Counted from the first letter of the stretch, positions 1 through 10,275 are shown. The stretch is DNA of 64,000 nucleotides from Rehmannia glutinosa (GCA_016081115.2 JABTTQ020001486.1:124001-188000); one strand, 5' to 3'. Translations and numbers: made by a program. Notes: generated by a model from the letters alone, not told the origin.

Positions 1-56
1 TCAATCCAATATTCTCATAATGTTCCTCCGCAAGTTTATTTAAAAATCGAAATCTA

Positions 57-284
57 TTAGCTCACAGAGGGAGGCTCAGAGAGGAGTGATAACTTACTAG
101 AGTCCCAATGAATGCTCGATTTTGAAACCCCGGCTCTTAATTCGACAATCTCCTCTTCCGTAAGCCGATTATGATGGTCTATTTGTAGAATATCATCTTG
201 TTGGGGATTGGAAGAAGATTCTCCCTTTTGCCTCCTTCTCCTCTTTTGAGGATTTCGTTCGGTAGAATTTCTTGGAGGTGCCAT
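57..284 (-). CDS. Basic 75-codon open frame, possible start of a transposon ORF
   Basis: The frame opens with ATG at 284 (MAPPRNSTERN) and has a basic patch, KRRRRQK, at residues 14-20, followed by a polar low-complexity stretch. It stops at 57-59. Just past the stop a second frame reads RFLNKLAEEHYENIG to the window edge. That wording resembles the opening of plant retroelement ORFs of the 'putative plant transposon' type, so the true reading may be spliced or frameshifted. The window edge prevents a decision. No catalytic motif is visible. It may equally be a chance frame in a decayed element. The A/G-rich stretch upstream (300-380) would be its leader. Confidence 0.3.
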   Translation of the reverse strand: MAPPRNSTERNPQKRRRRQKGESSSNPQQDDILQIDHHNRLTEEEIVELRAGVSKSSIHWDSSKLSLLSEPPSVS

Positions 285-1161
285 ATATGTGAAGTTCTTG
301 CAAAAAGAAGTGAATTAGCAAGAAAGATTACAAGGATGGATGAAGAATTGAAGATAGTAGAAGAAAAAGGGGGAAAATCGCAGTTACGGTTTTAACAAAA
401 ATTTCCTGCGTCTGAAATGAATTGAAGGCAGAATGTTTTTAAGCTGAAAAAAATAGCCTGGGCGACCGGTCGAGGTAGGGGGCGACCGGTCGACGTGCAG
501 GGCGACCGGTCGCCCCTGCTTTGATCGTCCCAGTGCAATTTTTCTCTTTTCCCAGAGTTTTCCAAAATTCGATTTTTCACCACAAAAGTTTTAAAACTTT
601 GCAAAAAGATAATTTTGGACTATATCCAACAAATATGGATTTCGGGAAAACATATATTCGAGAAAATCGAGACTTAACAAGTAGTGCCCTTTTTAAAGAA
701 AATATTTGCAAAATCATTTAGGGGCACTTAAGGGGTTAAAATGAAATATCTTAAAAGATATGTGCATAAGTATAATATCGAGTTCTAAGGCAAATACAAG
801 TGAACGTACCTCGATAGTTTAAGAAACTTGATGACGTAATAGCAAATGAGTATGAAATACATATCCTACACAATTCTTAGACAAAGTTTGCACAAAAATA
901 CAAGTGTAGGCATGTAATAGGAGATATCAAAAAGAGCTTATGCTATAAAATTTCATAAGAGATAATAAGCCACATAAGTCTAATTAAAATGCACAAGAGT
1001 TTTAAAAACATCATATAAGGTCTTCCTTTTTTTTTAAAAAAAAATATTTTAAAAGCACAAATATATATTAAAGACCTTAAAAAAAACTTGAAAACTCATT
1101 TTGCAATAGAGACACAAATAAAAGCAAAAATAAAATGCATATATAAATGGAGAGATACGGT
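285..1161. other. Non-coding repeat-derived DNA between a possible ORF and the gag relic
   Basis: No credible coding frame was found. The stretch holds a GC-rich palindrome cluster (annotated separately) and AT-rich sequence. A poly-A/T tract at about 1027-1050 lies close to the gag relic. It is probably untranslated retroelement DNA. No protease, integrase or reverse transcriptase wording follows the gag relic here, so the minus-strand element looks non-autonomous or rearranged. Confidence 0.4.
461..513. repeat. Three GCGACCGGTCG palindromes at 20-bp spacing
   Basis: GGCGACCGGTCG starts at 461, 481 and 501, so the period is exactly 20 bp with different spacers between copies. The core CGACCGGTCG is a perfect palindrome. 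The same core, intact or slightly changed, recurs in the LTRs at 3502-3790 and 59010-59222. Confidence 0.8.
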
Positions 1162-1440
1162 TTACCAATTTCGCCGTTTCCTTGGGTTGTGTCTTTCCCA
1201 TTCTTGATGATATCTTCTCCTTGAGAAGTCACTTTGTTGATGATGACTTCTTTGATTACTCCATTTCCAAGGTTGGTTACCTTCCCATTGTTGATGGTTT
1301 CTTCTTCTTTGAAAATCATCTTGTTGATGATGTCTTTGCCATTTCCAAGGATTATGTTCTTCCCAATTTTGATTATATCCTCTTCTTGAAAGTTGGCTTT
1401 GCCGAAGATAGTTTCTCCTTCTTTGATCAAATGAAACGAT
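1162..1440 (-). repeat. Tandem degenerate repeats coding an Arg/His/Gln-rich gag tail
   Basis: About three imperfect units of 75-87 bp. Read in the gag frame they give units such as SRRGYNQNWEEHNPWKW, QRRRNHQQWEGNQPWKW and SRRRYHQEWERHNPRKR. The RRRxxQxWE core is kept while spacers vary. A second frame is also open across part of the repeats, so the frame choice rests on continuity with the zinc knuckle. Confidence 0.65.
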
Positions 1441-2610
1441 CATTTGATGTCTTCTTGGTGGCATGAATTTTCTCCGATTATTACTTCGTCGGGTACCTAA
1501 TAACACATTATTTTGTGGTACCCTCATGTGTTTGGGTCCTTTAGGATTAGCTTTGAGACTTTTAGATCTCCAACAATAATTAGAGCTATTTCTAGCCCGA
1601 CAAGAATTAGCCGTATGACCCTTTTTGCCACAATAAAAACAAGTAATAATTCTAGGAGCATAATGACCAATATGCATAATGACTTGATCCTTTTTCATAT
1701 GATTAACAACATTAGGCTTATGATCAAGTCCTTTATCACAATTATGAATATCAACAATATTGGACATTTTATTGGTACTCAAGTTGAATTTTAATAAATC
1801 CTTTTTCATGCAATCAATATTCTCAACAAGAGTACTATTTTCTTTTTCAAGGTTTCTAACCTTGTCAAGAGTGGTGGTGTGAGCACATGATAGTGATTCA
1901 TAGGAAGTAAATAAACTATCTTTATCATTTTTCAAAATATTGAATTCCTTTTTCAAATTTTTGTATTTAACAAGTAAGCTTTGGAATTCATTTTGAAGTT
2001 CATCATAATCATTTTGTAAATCACTATAATCATTTTGAACGACAATATCATAGGGAGTAGAGGGTTTAAGACATACCTCGTTTTCTTCATTTATGCCCAT
2101 AAAACAATATTCAACTTCTTCATAGTTGGAAGTTGTATGAGGCTTGTTCCTTAGATTTGAGCTTGTATGACCTTGAGAAGTAGATGCTTTTGTTTGACTC
2201 CTTTCATTTGCAAATACTCCATAGATGGCTTCTAATTTTTGCCATACTTCATGTGCCGACATTATTCCTACAATATGTTCATATTCTAAATTAGTAAATG
2301 AACAATACAAAATATTTAAAGCCTTACCGTTTAAGGAGATGGTTTTTTTTCTTCATCATTGAGCTTTTTGAAGCCTTTTTAGGTGTGTGGTGTATCTTTC
2401 ATCGGAATGGATTCTCCGTTCATGACGGTGTTCCAAATGTCGAACCCGCAACCTTGTAAGTAGCATTCCATTCTTTCTTTCCAAAAATTAAAATTTTTGG
2501 AATCAAATAGTGGTGGCTTGGTGGTGGAGGTGCCGGATAGATGAGTTTCGTTTGTAGTCGTCGATCGTTTCTCTTCACTCGCGATGTGAAACGAGCTTGC
2601 CAAAGAGTTT
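1162..2610 (-). pseudogene. Sirevirus-like Ty1/copia gag relic
   Basis: It follows the primer-binding site on the minus strand. The N-terminal part (about 2379-2580) reads KPPLFDSKNFNFWKERMECY, typical of copia gag of the sirevirus group. The middle (about 2200-2310) has NLEYEHIVGIMSAHEVWQKL. A coiled-coil-like Leu/Lys/Asn segment follows, then a CCHC zinc knuckle (CFYCGKKGHTANSC, about 1600-1642), which in this family binds RNA for packaging. An in-frame TAA near 2379 and a one-base loss in an A run near 2350 split the frame. After the knuckle comes an Arg/Gln-rich repeat tail. No pol follows, so the element is defective or non-autonomous. Confidence 0.8.
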
Positions 2611-2623
2611 GGCTTTGATACCA
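2611..2623 (-). other. Primer-binding site, initiator tRNA-Met type
   Basis: On the minus strand it reads TGGTATCAAAGCC, two bases inside the LTR end at 2626. It matches the usual copia PBS TGGTATCAGAGCC with one mismatch. It fixes the orientation of the element (transcribed leftwards) and the LTR boundary. Confidence 0.85.
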
Positions 2624-2625
2624 CT

Positions 2626-4108
2626 TGTAAGTCCAAGCGGCTACGATAATCTAGAGAGGGGGTGAATAGATTATCTCCATCTTTTCGATTTAGCCCTCTT
2701 TTTATAATCGAATGCTCAAACACAATAATAAAGGTGCGGAATGTAAACAACACACGTCGATTTAAAGAGGTTCAACCCACCTAGGGCCTAATCCTCTACC
2801 ACCCCAGTATATCCGGGATGGATTTCAAAAAGAAAAAGAATTTTATTAATTACCAAAATTAATACAAATTCAACTTACAACACCTTGAAGAGCACCACAC
2901 TCTTCTTCAACACCACCTTTGAGATTACCACAATCTCTTCTTGAAGATTACCACAATCTCCAACGGCACCTTGTGAAGATTACCACAATCTTCAACCTTG
3001 AAGAATACCAAGTTCTTCAACACCTCAATAAGAAGATCACCACAATCTTCTTGCACCTATCACCTAGATCATCCAAGTGTGTTCTTACCACAAGAGCACT
3101 CACAAGGATATCTTGTGTTTGAATGATAACCAAAGATCAAGATTACAACTCAATAATGAATAATACAATTTGAGTGCAAAGTGTAATCAAGACTAGCCTA
3201 GACCTCAAAGATGTGAAAGTGATAAGCTAGGCAAATTTACAACAAGAATAATAACAATGAAAGACCAAGTATTTGCTTGAAGTGTATCTTGTTGTGTTGT
3301 ATCTCAATTGTTGTGTAGGTTGCTCCAAAACTTCCTCTATTTATAGGAGATGATTGATCAAGCATAGGCTCCTCTTGGGGATTGAAAATCTCTGAGAAAA
3401 ATACAATTAAAATCAAGAATATAGTGTTAGAAATCAATCCCACAATTTAAGGAAATGTGTCTTTGTCAAACGGTCATATTTTTTTTTTGTCAATACACAG
3501 GCGACCGGCCGCACGAAATAAGAGAAATAAGAATACTTTGAAAATTACAACAGGCGGCGGTCGGCCGACGAGGCTTCCACCGGTCGACCCCTGTCTCAAC
3601 CGGTCCCCCTAATCAAAAACGAAGAGGTTTTGTTCGTTTCAAAACCAAACATGTCATGGTCGCCATTTCGGCCGTCGACCGGCCGTCGCCTTGAGAGCGG
3701 CACGGTCGACCTTCTTGTTTTTACTTCCGTCTTATTTTCTGTTTCTAAAAACATCTTCAGGTACGGGTTGCCCTATAGGGCGACCGGTCGACCACGAGAC
3801 AGAAATGTTGTCCAATTTTTGTCGAAAATAAAACTCAAGAAATACTCCGAAAATTTAGTAAAAACGTTTTAAACCAATCGGGAGTATTTAGACAACATTT
3901 AGAAATCTTGTTTTAGGAGTAAAAATCCATTGACATAAAATCATTAAAAGTGTTGTCCATTATTAACAAAAATAAACTTGAGGAAATACTCCGGAAAATA
4001 TTAAAACCATTTTAAAACATTTAGGAGTATTTGGACAACCTTTAAAAACATTGTTTTGGTAATAAAATAAAATCATCAAAATTAAGATAAAAAAACATGT
4101 ATCAAACA
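2626..4108 (-). mobile_element. 5' LTR of a minus-strand sirevirus-like copia element (1483 bp)
   Basis: The bounds are set by TGTAAGTCC at 2626 next to the PBS and by ATCAAACA ending at 4108. A second copy lies on the plus strand at 58564-60101 and shares the whole layout, including the CCCCCC-CTCTAGATTATCG end block, the hairpin array, the CGACCGGTCG words and the 'ATACTCC' repeats. The LTR length suits sireviruses. It directly abuts a plus-strand copia remnant at 4109, so this element jumped into that one. The other LTR lies beyond the left edge, so no target duplication can be checked. Confidence 0.85.
2887..3050. repeat. Array of six short hairpins in the LTR
   Basis: Six adjacent inverted repeats have arms of 5-8 bp around an ACCAC-like loop: 2887-2905, 2921-2937, 2943-2960, 2975-2993, 3000-3018 and 3032-3050. 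Examples are GAAGAGCACCACACTCTTC, GAGATTACCACAATCTC and GAAGAATACCAAGTTCTTC. The arms differ from unit to unit yet still pair. Confidence 0.75.
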
Positions 4109-4109
4109 G

Positions 4110-5114
4110 ATACATGTGTATGTAGATGATATCCTCATCACTGGTGCAGATTCAAGTGCTATTACTTCTGTCATTTAGACTTTAAATGGCAAGTTTGCTC
4201 TTAAAACTATGGGGCAAGTCAGTTATTTCTTGGGATTAGAGGCAAGGAGGTCCAGTTGTGGCATGTCTCTCTTTCAAACTAAATACACACATGACTTACT
4301 GGTAAAAACTCATATGATGACCAGTAAACCTATTTCCACTCCTATCTATCCCTCTCATAAGCTTAGTCTCCTTGACAGCAAGCCCTTTGATCAGCCATCT
4401 CTCTACAGGAGCACCATTGGGGCCTTACAATACTTAACTGTAACCAGGCCTTATATTTCCTTTGCTGTCAACAAGCTGATTCAGTTTCTCCATGCCCCTA
4501 CTCAGAATCATTGGATTGCCTGCAAACACTTATTAAGATATCTCAAAGGCTCTCTCTCTATGGGTATTTTCTTTAAACCTGTTTCCAGATTTGTAATTGA
4601 GGGGTTCTCAGATGCAGATTGGGCTAGCAATCTAGATGATAGGAGGTCCACTGGTGGTCACTACTTGATGTTGGGGGGCAATCTCCTTACCTGGAGTTCC
4701 AAAAAGCAACCTGTTGTGGCTAGGAGTAGTGCTGAATCAGATTACATGGCTCTTGCCAATCTTACTACTCATATTGTGTGGTTTAATTCTCTGTTACATG
4801 AACTAGGTGTGTCAGTTGAGTCTCTTTCTATTGTATGCTGTGACAACAATAGTGCACCTGCTCTTGCCAACAACCCTGTGTTTCATGCCAGAACCAAGCA
4901 TATTGAAATTGACATACACTACATCAGAGAAAAGATTCTAGCTAAGGAAATTGATGTGAGGTACATCCCTTATGAAGAACAACCTGCAGATTTGTTTACC
5001 AAGCCATTGTCTGTTACCCGGTTCCAATATTTGTGCAGCAAGCTTACACTTGGAGATCCCTTGTCCATCACTAGTCCAGCTTCAAGGGGGAGTGTTAGAG
5101 TATCTGTTAGTTAG
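4110..5114 (+). pseudogene. Ty1/copia pol 3' part: reverse transcriptase end and RNase H
   Basis: It begins abruptly at the LTR junction with the RT catalytic motif YVDD (4119-4130). An in-frame TAG sits at 4176-4178, then the frame is open for 301 codons from 4209. Family landmarks in order are GQVSYFLGLE, the RNase H acid motif SDADWAS, SSAESDYMAL, CDNNSA, RTKHIEIDIHYIREK and EEQPADLFTKPL near the end. The frame runs about 20 bp into the 3' LTR. The front of the element (gag to the RT palm) is absent. Apart from the single stop this is the best preserved RNase H in the window. Confidence 0.88.
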
Positions 5115-5281
5115 TTAAGAAACAGTTAAGATAGTTACTATTCTATTAATATTGTTAGCTTTATGTTAGATCTCTGTTAGCAGTTAGTTAACTCTCTTTC
5201 CCTTATATATACTCATGTACCAGCTGCACATAATACAAGTTTCATTTTCTCTGCTCATTATCATGTTCTCTCTAGATTACA
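5093..5281 (+). mobile_element. 3' LTR of the copia remnant (about 189 bp)
   Basis: The purine tract CTTCAAGGGGGAG is followed by TGTTAGAGTATC at 5093. The LTR contains a TTATATATACTC promoter-like box near 5203 and ends near TTACA at 5281. The exact 3' end is inferred from the TG...CA rule. Confidence 0.65.
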
Positions 5282-5286
5282 ATAAG

Positions 5287-5556
5287 AACCTGCAGATTTG
5301 TTTACCAAGTCATTGTATGTTACCCAGTTCCAATATTTGTGCAGCAAGCTTACACTTGGAGATCCCTGTCCATCACTAGTACAGCTTCAAGGGGGAGTGT
5401 TAGAGTATTTGTTAGTTAGTTAAGAAACCGTTAAGATAGTTATTATTCTGTTAATATTGTTAGCTTTCTATTAGATCTCTGTTAGCAGTTAGTTAACTCT
5501 TTTTCCGTTATATATACTCATGCACGAGCTACACATAATACAAGTTTCACTTTCTG
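5287..5556 (+). repeat. Tandem duplicate of the copia 3' end
   Basis: AACCTGCAGATTTG at 5287 repeats the sequence starting at 4981, 306 bp upstream, with scattered substitutions and a one-base loss in the GATCCC block. It covers the end of pol, the purine tract and most of the LTR (second TGTTAGAG at 5398). It stops matching after CAAGTTTCA near 5550. Confidence 0.85.
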
Positions 5557-6740
5557 GGAAGGACACCAGTTAACAGTATGACACAAACTTCAACCAGTCT
5601 TGCATTCTATTTAAACTTTATACACATATAAGTAAAATCCTGATAACAATACAAAAGTACAAGATTTAAGGAATTCAGACCAAATTTAGTTATATATCAG
5701 TAATATATCTTAAGTATGTCTCCAATATCATGTATTTGTTCACAATTACAGTGTTGTCATAGATGATGTTTCAGTTAAAAGAATAATTAAACACACAAGA
5801 ATAGTTCGCTTTAGCTCAATCACACTAATCCTCATCCAATCAACACAATTCAAGTCCAATATACAAAAGAAACAACTATTAAAGATATCAAAAGACAGCA
5901 CAAAAGCTGAGATAAAGTAAAAATACACAAAAACACAACCTAAACGGATCAAAAACTTAAGGAGAAATGGGAAGGAAAAAGAAAAGGCAAAAAAGGGAAC
6001 AAGGGTTAGGGTCTTACCTTTTGCTCTGAAGGTGAAACAAAATCCCCAAAAACTTAGGGTTTCTTCCACCCCAAATCCCAGTAAAGTTCAGCAATTCAAA
6101 GAAGGAAGACCCATCTTGCATTGCGACTCCAAATTAATTGATTCCTCAGAAGAACAAAAATCACACCTCAAAACTGAAACAAAACTGTAGAGAAAAAAAA
6201 ATCAGTCCAATAAGAAAAATGGATCGAGTAGAAATTTACGTTTATAAATCAATTTTTCAATGATAATTTTTCGAATAAGCTTAAATTTCACTGGCTTCTC
6301 TGGTGAGATGGGGTAGAGCTGAGGTGTATTTTCCGTATGGTGCGCCGTTATACGGTGGTTCGGAATGGGTGTTGGAGTTCCTGCAATGGAGAGAATTTAA
6401 CAAAATCATGTAGTTTGGGAATTTTACAAAGTCTATAGATTGTCGCCGACCGGTAGTGATGGCAACAGCATGGATGGTTGTGGAAGTGACGACTATGTCG
6501 GAGGGGAGGAAGCAAAACATGAAGGAAAATTGAGGGCAGAAAATTAGACCAAGGGCGCGAGAGTGAAATATTGAGAGGTGAAAGTGAAATACAATTTTTA
6601 GTAAGTTACTTGGCAGATAGAAAAACTATATATCAGTAGTCTTATCTTATCACATATTATTAGTAAATTTGACATTTTTATTTATTTTTAGATTAAAGTG
6701 GTGAATTTTATAAGAAAAAATAAAAATTAGGGGGAAAAAG
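5557..6740. other. No supported gene
   Basis: The stretch is AT-rich. On the minus strand, sequence around 6020-6070 looks like a leader exon ending in a splice donor (CAAAAG then GTAAGACCC, about 6016-6022). No downstream coding exon could be linked to it, because the copia remnant follows. It may be the orphaned 5' end of a gene or a non-coding transcript. Confidence 0.35.
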
Positions 6741-7005
6741 TAGAGTTGTAAAAACAAACCCGGCCCGTTGGAAGGCCCGACCGGACCGGTAATAGCGTCG
6801 GGTTGGGCTGTGATTTTGCAAGTTCGAAAAGATTTGGGGCTATTTGGCCTGACCCATTAGGCCTAAACTACCACCCAGCCCAATCAGATTGAAACAAATC
6901 AAGTGTATTTTTAATATTGGGTTGGTTTGAGCTCCCCCAAAATAGTGGTCCGACCTTGGCCTGATGGGCCAACACTGAGTCGACCCGAACAATTTGACAG
7001 CTCTA
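6741..7005. mobile_element. hAT-type MITE, 265 bp, perfect 8-bp target duplication
   Basis: The ends are TAGAGTTGTAAAAA and, reversed, TAGAGCTGTCAAAT. The 8-bp duplication GGAAAAAG flanks it at 6733-6740 and 7006-7013. The interior is rich in GGCCC/GACC words. There is no coding capacity. Confidence 0.88.
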
Positions 7006-7013
7006 GGAAAAAG

Positions 7014-7728
7014 CACATCACATGTACAAATTTATGTTTTAACCATTATTTTTGTCACCATCTATTTTTGCGGTATCAATTAATTAAATAAATAAATTGT
7101 TAGCATTTTTTAATTAAAGCGATACAATTTTGTGTTACGAAAATGGAGCCAAAAAAGTATTACCACTTAATTAATAAAGTGTTATTTTATTAATTAAAGT
7201 GATACATACATGTGTTACAAAAATATTAATAGAAAAAAATGTTACTTAAAAATTGTTACTTATTTAAACTATTACATATTGATAAAGTGCTGCAAAAGTG
7301 TTACATAAATATTATAATATAATAAGTGTTACAAACATGTGTTACATAAAATACCTTATGTAAAAAGTGCTACAATAATGTGTTACATAAAGTCACTTAT
7401 GTTGTAATGTTACAAAGGTGTAACCAACCGTTGCCGAAAAGGATGAATAAATGTTGTCTTTTGAAAACGATTAGGCGCTAATCGACAACGGATTACAAAA
7501 ACATTGTCGAAGACCTGAGAAACATTTTGTCAAAAAATAAAAAGACCACTAATAGACAACGCTTCAAGAAAGTATTGTCTTAGGCTCGAGTGAACTGTTG
7601 TCGTTAACAAAAACTCCACTCATTGACAACGGTTTAACGAAAATCCATTGTGAATACTTATAAAGACAATGATTTAGCTAAAACCCGTTGTCTTTTGGGT
7701 GTTGTTGTTCAGCATTTTTCTTGTAGTG
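7014..7728 (-). mobile_element. CACTA element terminal region, truncated or non-autonomous
   Basis: Read on the minus strand, the end at 7728 is CACTACAAGAAAAATGCTGA, the usual eudicot CACTA terminus. The next 300 bp (about 7420-7700) hold roughly ten TTGTC/GACAA words in both orientations, typical subterminal repeats. Further left, 7130-7420, GTGTTACA-type words recur many times. The opposite terminus was not found before the MITE at 7005, so the left boundary is uncertain. The insertion interrupts the FAR1-related pseudogene. Confidence 0.75.
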
Positions 7729-10275
7729 TTCCTCAATGATTCTCCTTGCTTCTTCATTTCCTTGACATTTCAACACAAAATCATAATATTTCCCTACCAT
7801 TTCATGACGCCAAGGAATACAATCATTAGATTTGTCAGGCTTCTCAATTCTATTAGTTAACTTGTCCCATACTTCAGATTTCGCAATTCTTGTCCATCTT
7901 TTTAGGATATACATTTCTTGTATCTTGACTTGAGAATGGAGATGAAGTACCTCTAAAGAATGGCAGCACAAAATACCACATTCTTCAAATTTCTTGCAAG
8001 AGCAGGTGATCATTTTTCATAAAGGATCATACATCACACGGTTTATGTCTCCATCCCCAATATGAGTAGAAATGTCATAAACACTTAGTATCTCGTCTTA
8101 ATGAACTAGACTACAAGTAGTAGAAATTGATGCAATAAACTGAGTCTCAAAGTCTTTGAAAAGCGTCAATGTATATACCTCAGAAGCGTGCTTTAACATT
8201 CCAGTTAATTGTAGTGTAGTCGCTGGAATTGATCTTGAGGATTGAAATTCATCATATTCTTCTTTCATTCTCCAATTCTTCACTAGCTCCTTGAAAATCC
8301 CATAAAATTCAGTCAAGCTTGTTGTTTTTTTGGCATTGAATCCCATTGCATTGTTAGTACTTTCACTTCATTGTGAAGACAATATTCAGTGAAAAAGAAG
8401 TCCTTGCTCAGGGTTGTGCACCATTTGTCTTTTAGATCATATAAACGTTGAGACCAAGTTTGATCTTCCAAACCATACTTAGAAATCATAGTATTCCAGC
8501 AGTCTACAAACTCATTTTCATTTGCACAACCTGACAAGCATTTCCTAAAAGTATCTTTAAAGGAAGTGTTGCTCTTCAACTGTCCAAATTTGCTCAAAGC
8601 ATTTTGGTAAAGATGCCATTGGCATAGTCTGTGCTTTGTTCCAGGGAAAACCTACATAATTTTTCAGGAAAGGTATCAGTATTATAAGTAAAAGTATCAT
8701 TTTCTCAGATAAATTATTACTAATTTGAATACGAGAAAAATAAGAAATTCAGTGTACTGACAACTTACGAAAAAGTATCAAATTTTGTACAAAGAGTATC
8801 ATTTTATACTTATAAAGTATTATTAATTTTAACATAGTCGATATCCCAGTGAATATGATAATTTTTCAAAATGTATACCTTTTCTATCGCATTAGCAATT
8901 GCCTGATCTTGATCGGTAAATAATGTGATTGGACATTTGCCTCCCATTGCTTTCTTAAATACTTCAAAAGTCCACACAAACGACTCGGTCTTCTCATTAG
9001 ATAAGAATGTGCATCCGAACATTACAGTTTTCCAATGATGGTTGACGCCAACTATTGGAGCTCAAATCAAGTTATATCTCATTTGTAATCTTTCTTTCTG
9101 AATGATGAAGGTGGCTCCACTTCGTTCTCATGAATGAATGATTATGTACCTCAACGTGATTAATGACTTCATAAACACCACCATCAGTTAATTTCACTCT
9201 TAACGAAGCATTGCACCCTGTGCGTGTATGAGGAAAGTTTTTCGTTTTTCCCATTGTTGTCCTCTTTGTTCCTTCACATGAACATACGAAGTATTTTTCT
9301 ATCACTACTCCATTGTCCCTACATCTAGCGGTCGATTTACGTACACTAAATCCAAGTGCACGACCATGGTCACGATACAACTTATACATATCTTCAATTG
9401 TTCTCTTTTTTACACCAGTAAGGGAACCAGTTATATCTGCAATAATTTAGCCAGAAAAATGCCACATTATAAAATGTAGTACTTTTACAATAAAATATAA
9501 TACTTTTGCAGTAAAATGTATACCTTCATCCGTTGCAGTGTATGTTGTTCAGTAACGGCCGTTGCATCGACTTGTTCACCTAGCACAAGTTCATTATTGT
9601 ACATGTAAAGCAATAAGTATCATAAAAACGTAATAAAGTAGTAACTTTATTCAGATAAGTTATTTATATTTACCTTCACATTGTTCTACAATAACTCAGC
9701 CAGAAAAATGACACATTATAAAATGTATTACTTTTCTTGTAAAATATAATACTTTTGCAGTAAAATATAATACCTTCATCCGTTGCCAGTGTATGTTGTT
9801 CAGAAACGGCCGTTGCATCGACTTGTTCACCTAGCATAAGTTCGTTGTTGTACATGTAAACCAATAAGTGTCATGAAAACGTAATAAAGTAGTAACTTTA
9901 TTCAGATAAGTTATTTATAATTCCCTTCACATTGTTCAATGATTCAACCAGGAAAATGAAATATTATAACATGTATTACTTTTATGATAAAACATAATAC
10001 TTTTGCTGCAAAATGTAATACCTTCATCCATTGCTAGTGTATCTTATTCACTAACGGACGTTGCATCAACTTGTTCACCTAGCACAAGTTCATTGTTGTA
10101 CATGTAAACCAATAAGTATCATAAAAATGTAATAAAGTAGTAAATTTATTCAGATAAGTTATTTATATTTACCTTCAACGATTTCAATATCATCTTCATC
10201 ACTTGAAAGAACAACCAATGCATCCAAATTTTCACATTCCTTCATTGGTGCATTATTTTGATATTGATTCTCCAT
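7729..10275 (-). pseudogene. FAR1-related sequence (FRS/MULE-transposase-derived) pseudogene
   Basis: Intact FRS proteins are MULE-derived transcription factors. The predicted start is ATG at 10275 (MENQYQNNAPMKECENLD). Exons as read: 10173-10275; three near-copies of one 57-bp exon at 10022-10078, 9774-9830 and 9524-9579; 8879-9436, carrying the FAR1 DNA-binding domain (RDHGRALGFSVRKSTAR, GCNASLRVKL, HNHS) and then MULE transposase wording (VGVNHHWKTVMFGC, LFTDQDQAIANAI); and 8651 leftwards (VFPGTKHRLCQWHLYQNAL). A SWIM zinc finger, CSCKKFEECGILCCHSLEVL, lies near 7950-8010. Defects: the first part of the transposase core, with its first catalytic Asp, is missing between the two domains of exon 8879-9436. 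There are a stop near 9072, a frameshift in an A run near 8330, stops near 8098 and 8020, and a CACTA insertion at 7728 that removes the C terminus. Confidence 0.85.
9449..10190. repeat. Three tandem copies of a 248-bp exon-plus-intron unit
   Basis: The landmark CAGCCAGAAAAATG (with small changes) occurs near 9449, 9697 and 9945. Each unit carries the same 57-bp exon with splice sites (donor AAG/GTAT, acceptor CTAG/GTGAAC on the minus strand) and intron sequence rich in AAATGTAATAC-like words. Confidence 0.88.

Noticed and set aside
2611..2623. tRNA-Met-like sequence
   Set aside because: Only the short primer-binding complement is present; there is no cloverleaf. The same holds for 38740, about 49432 and 54254.
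5746..6069. 107-codon minus-strand frame with hydrophobic residues
   Set aside because: It crosses a likely splice donor and is Phe-rich because of the A-rich plus strand. No family wording.
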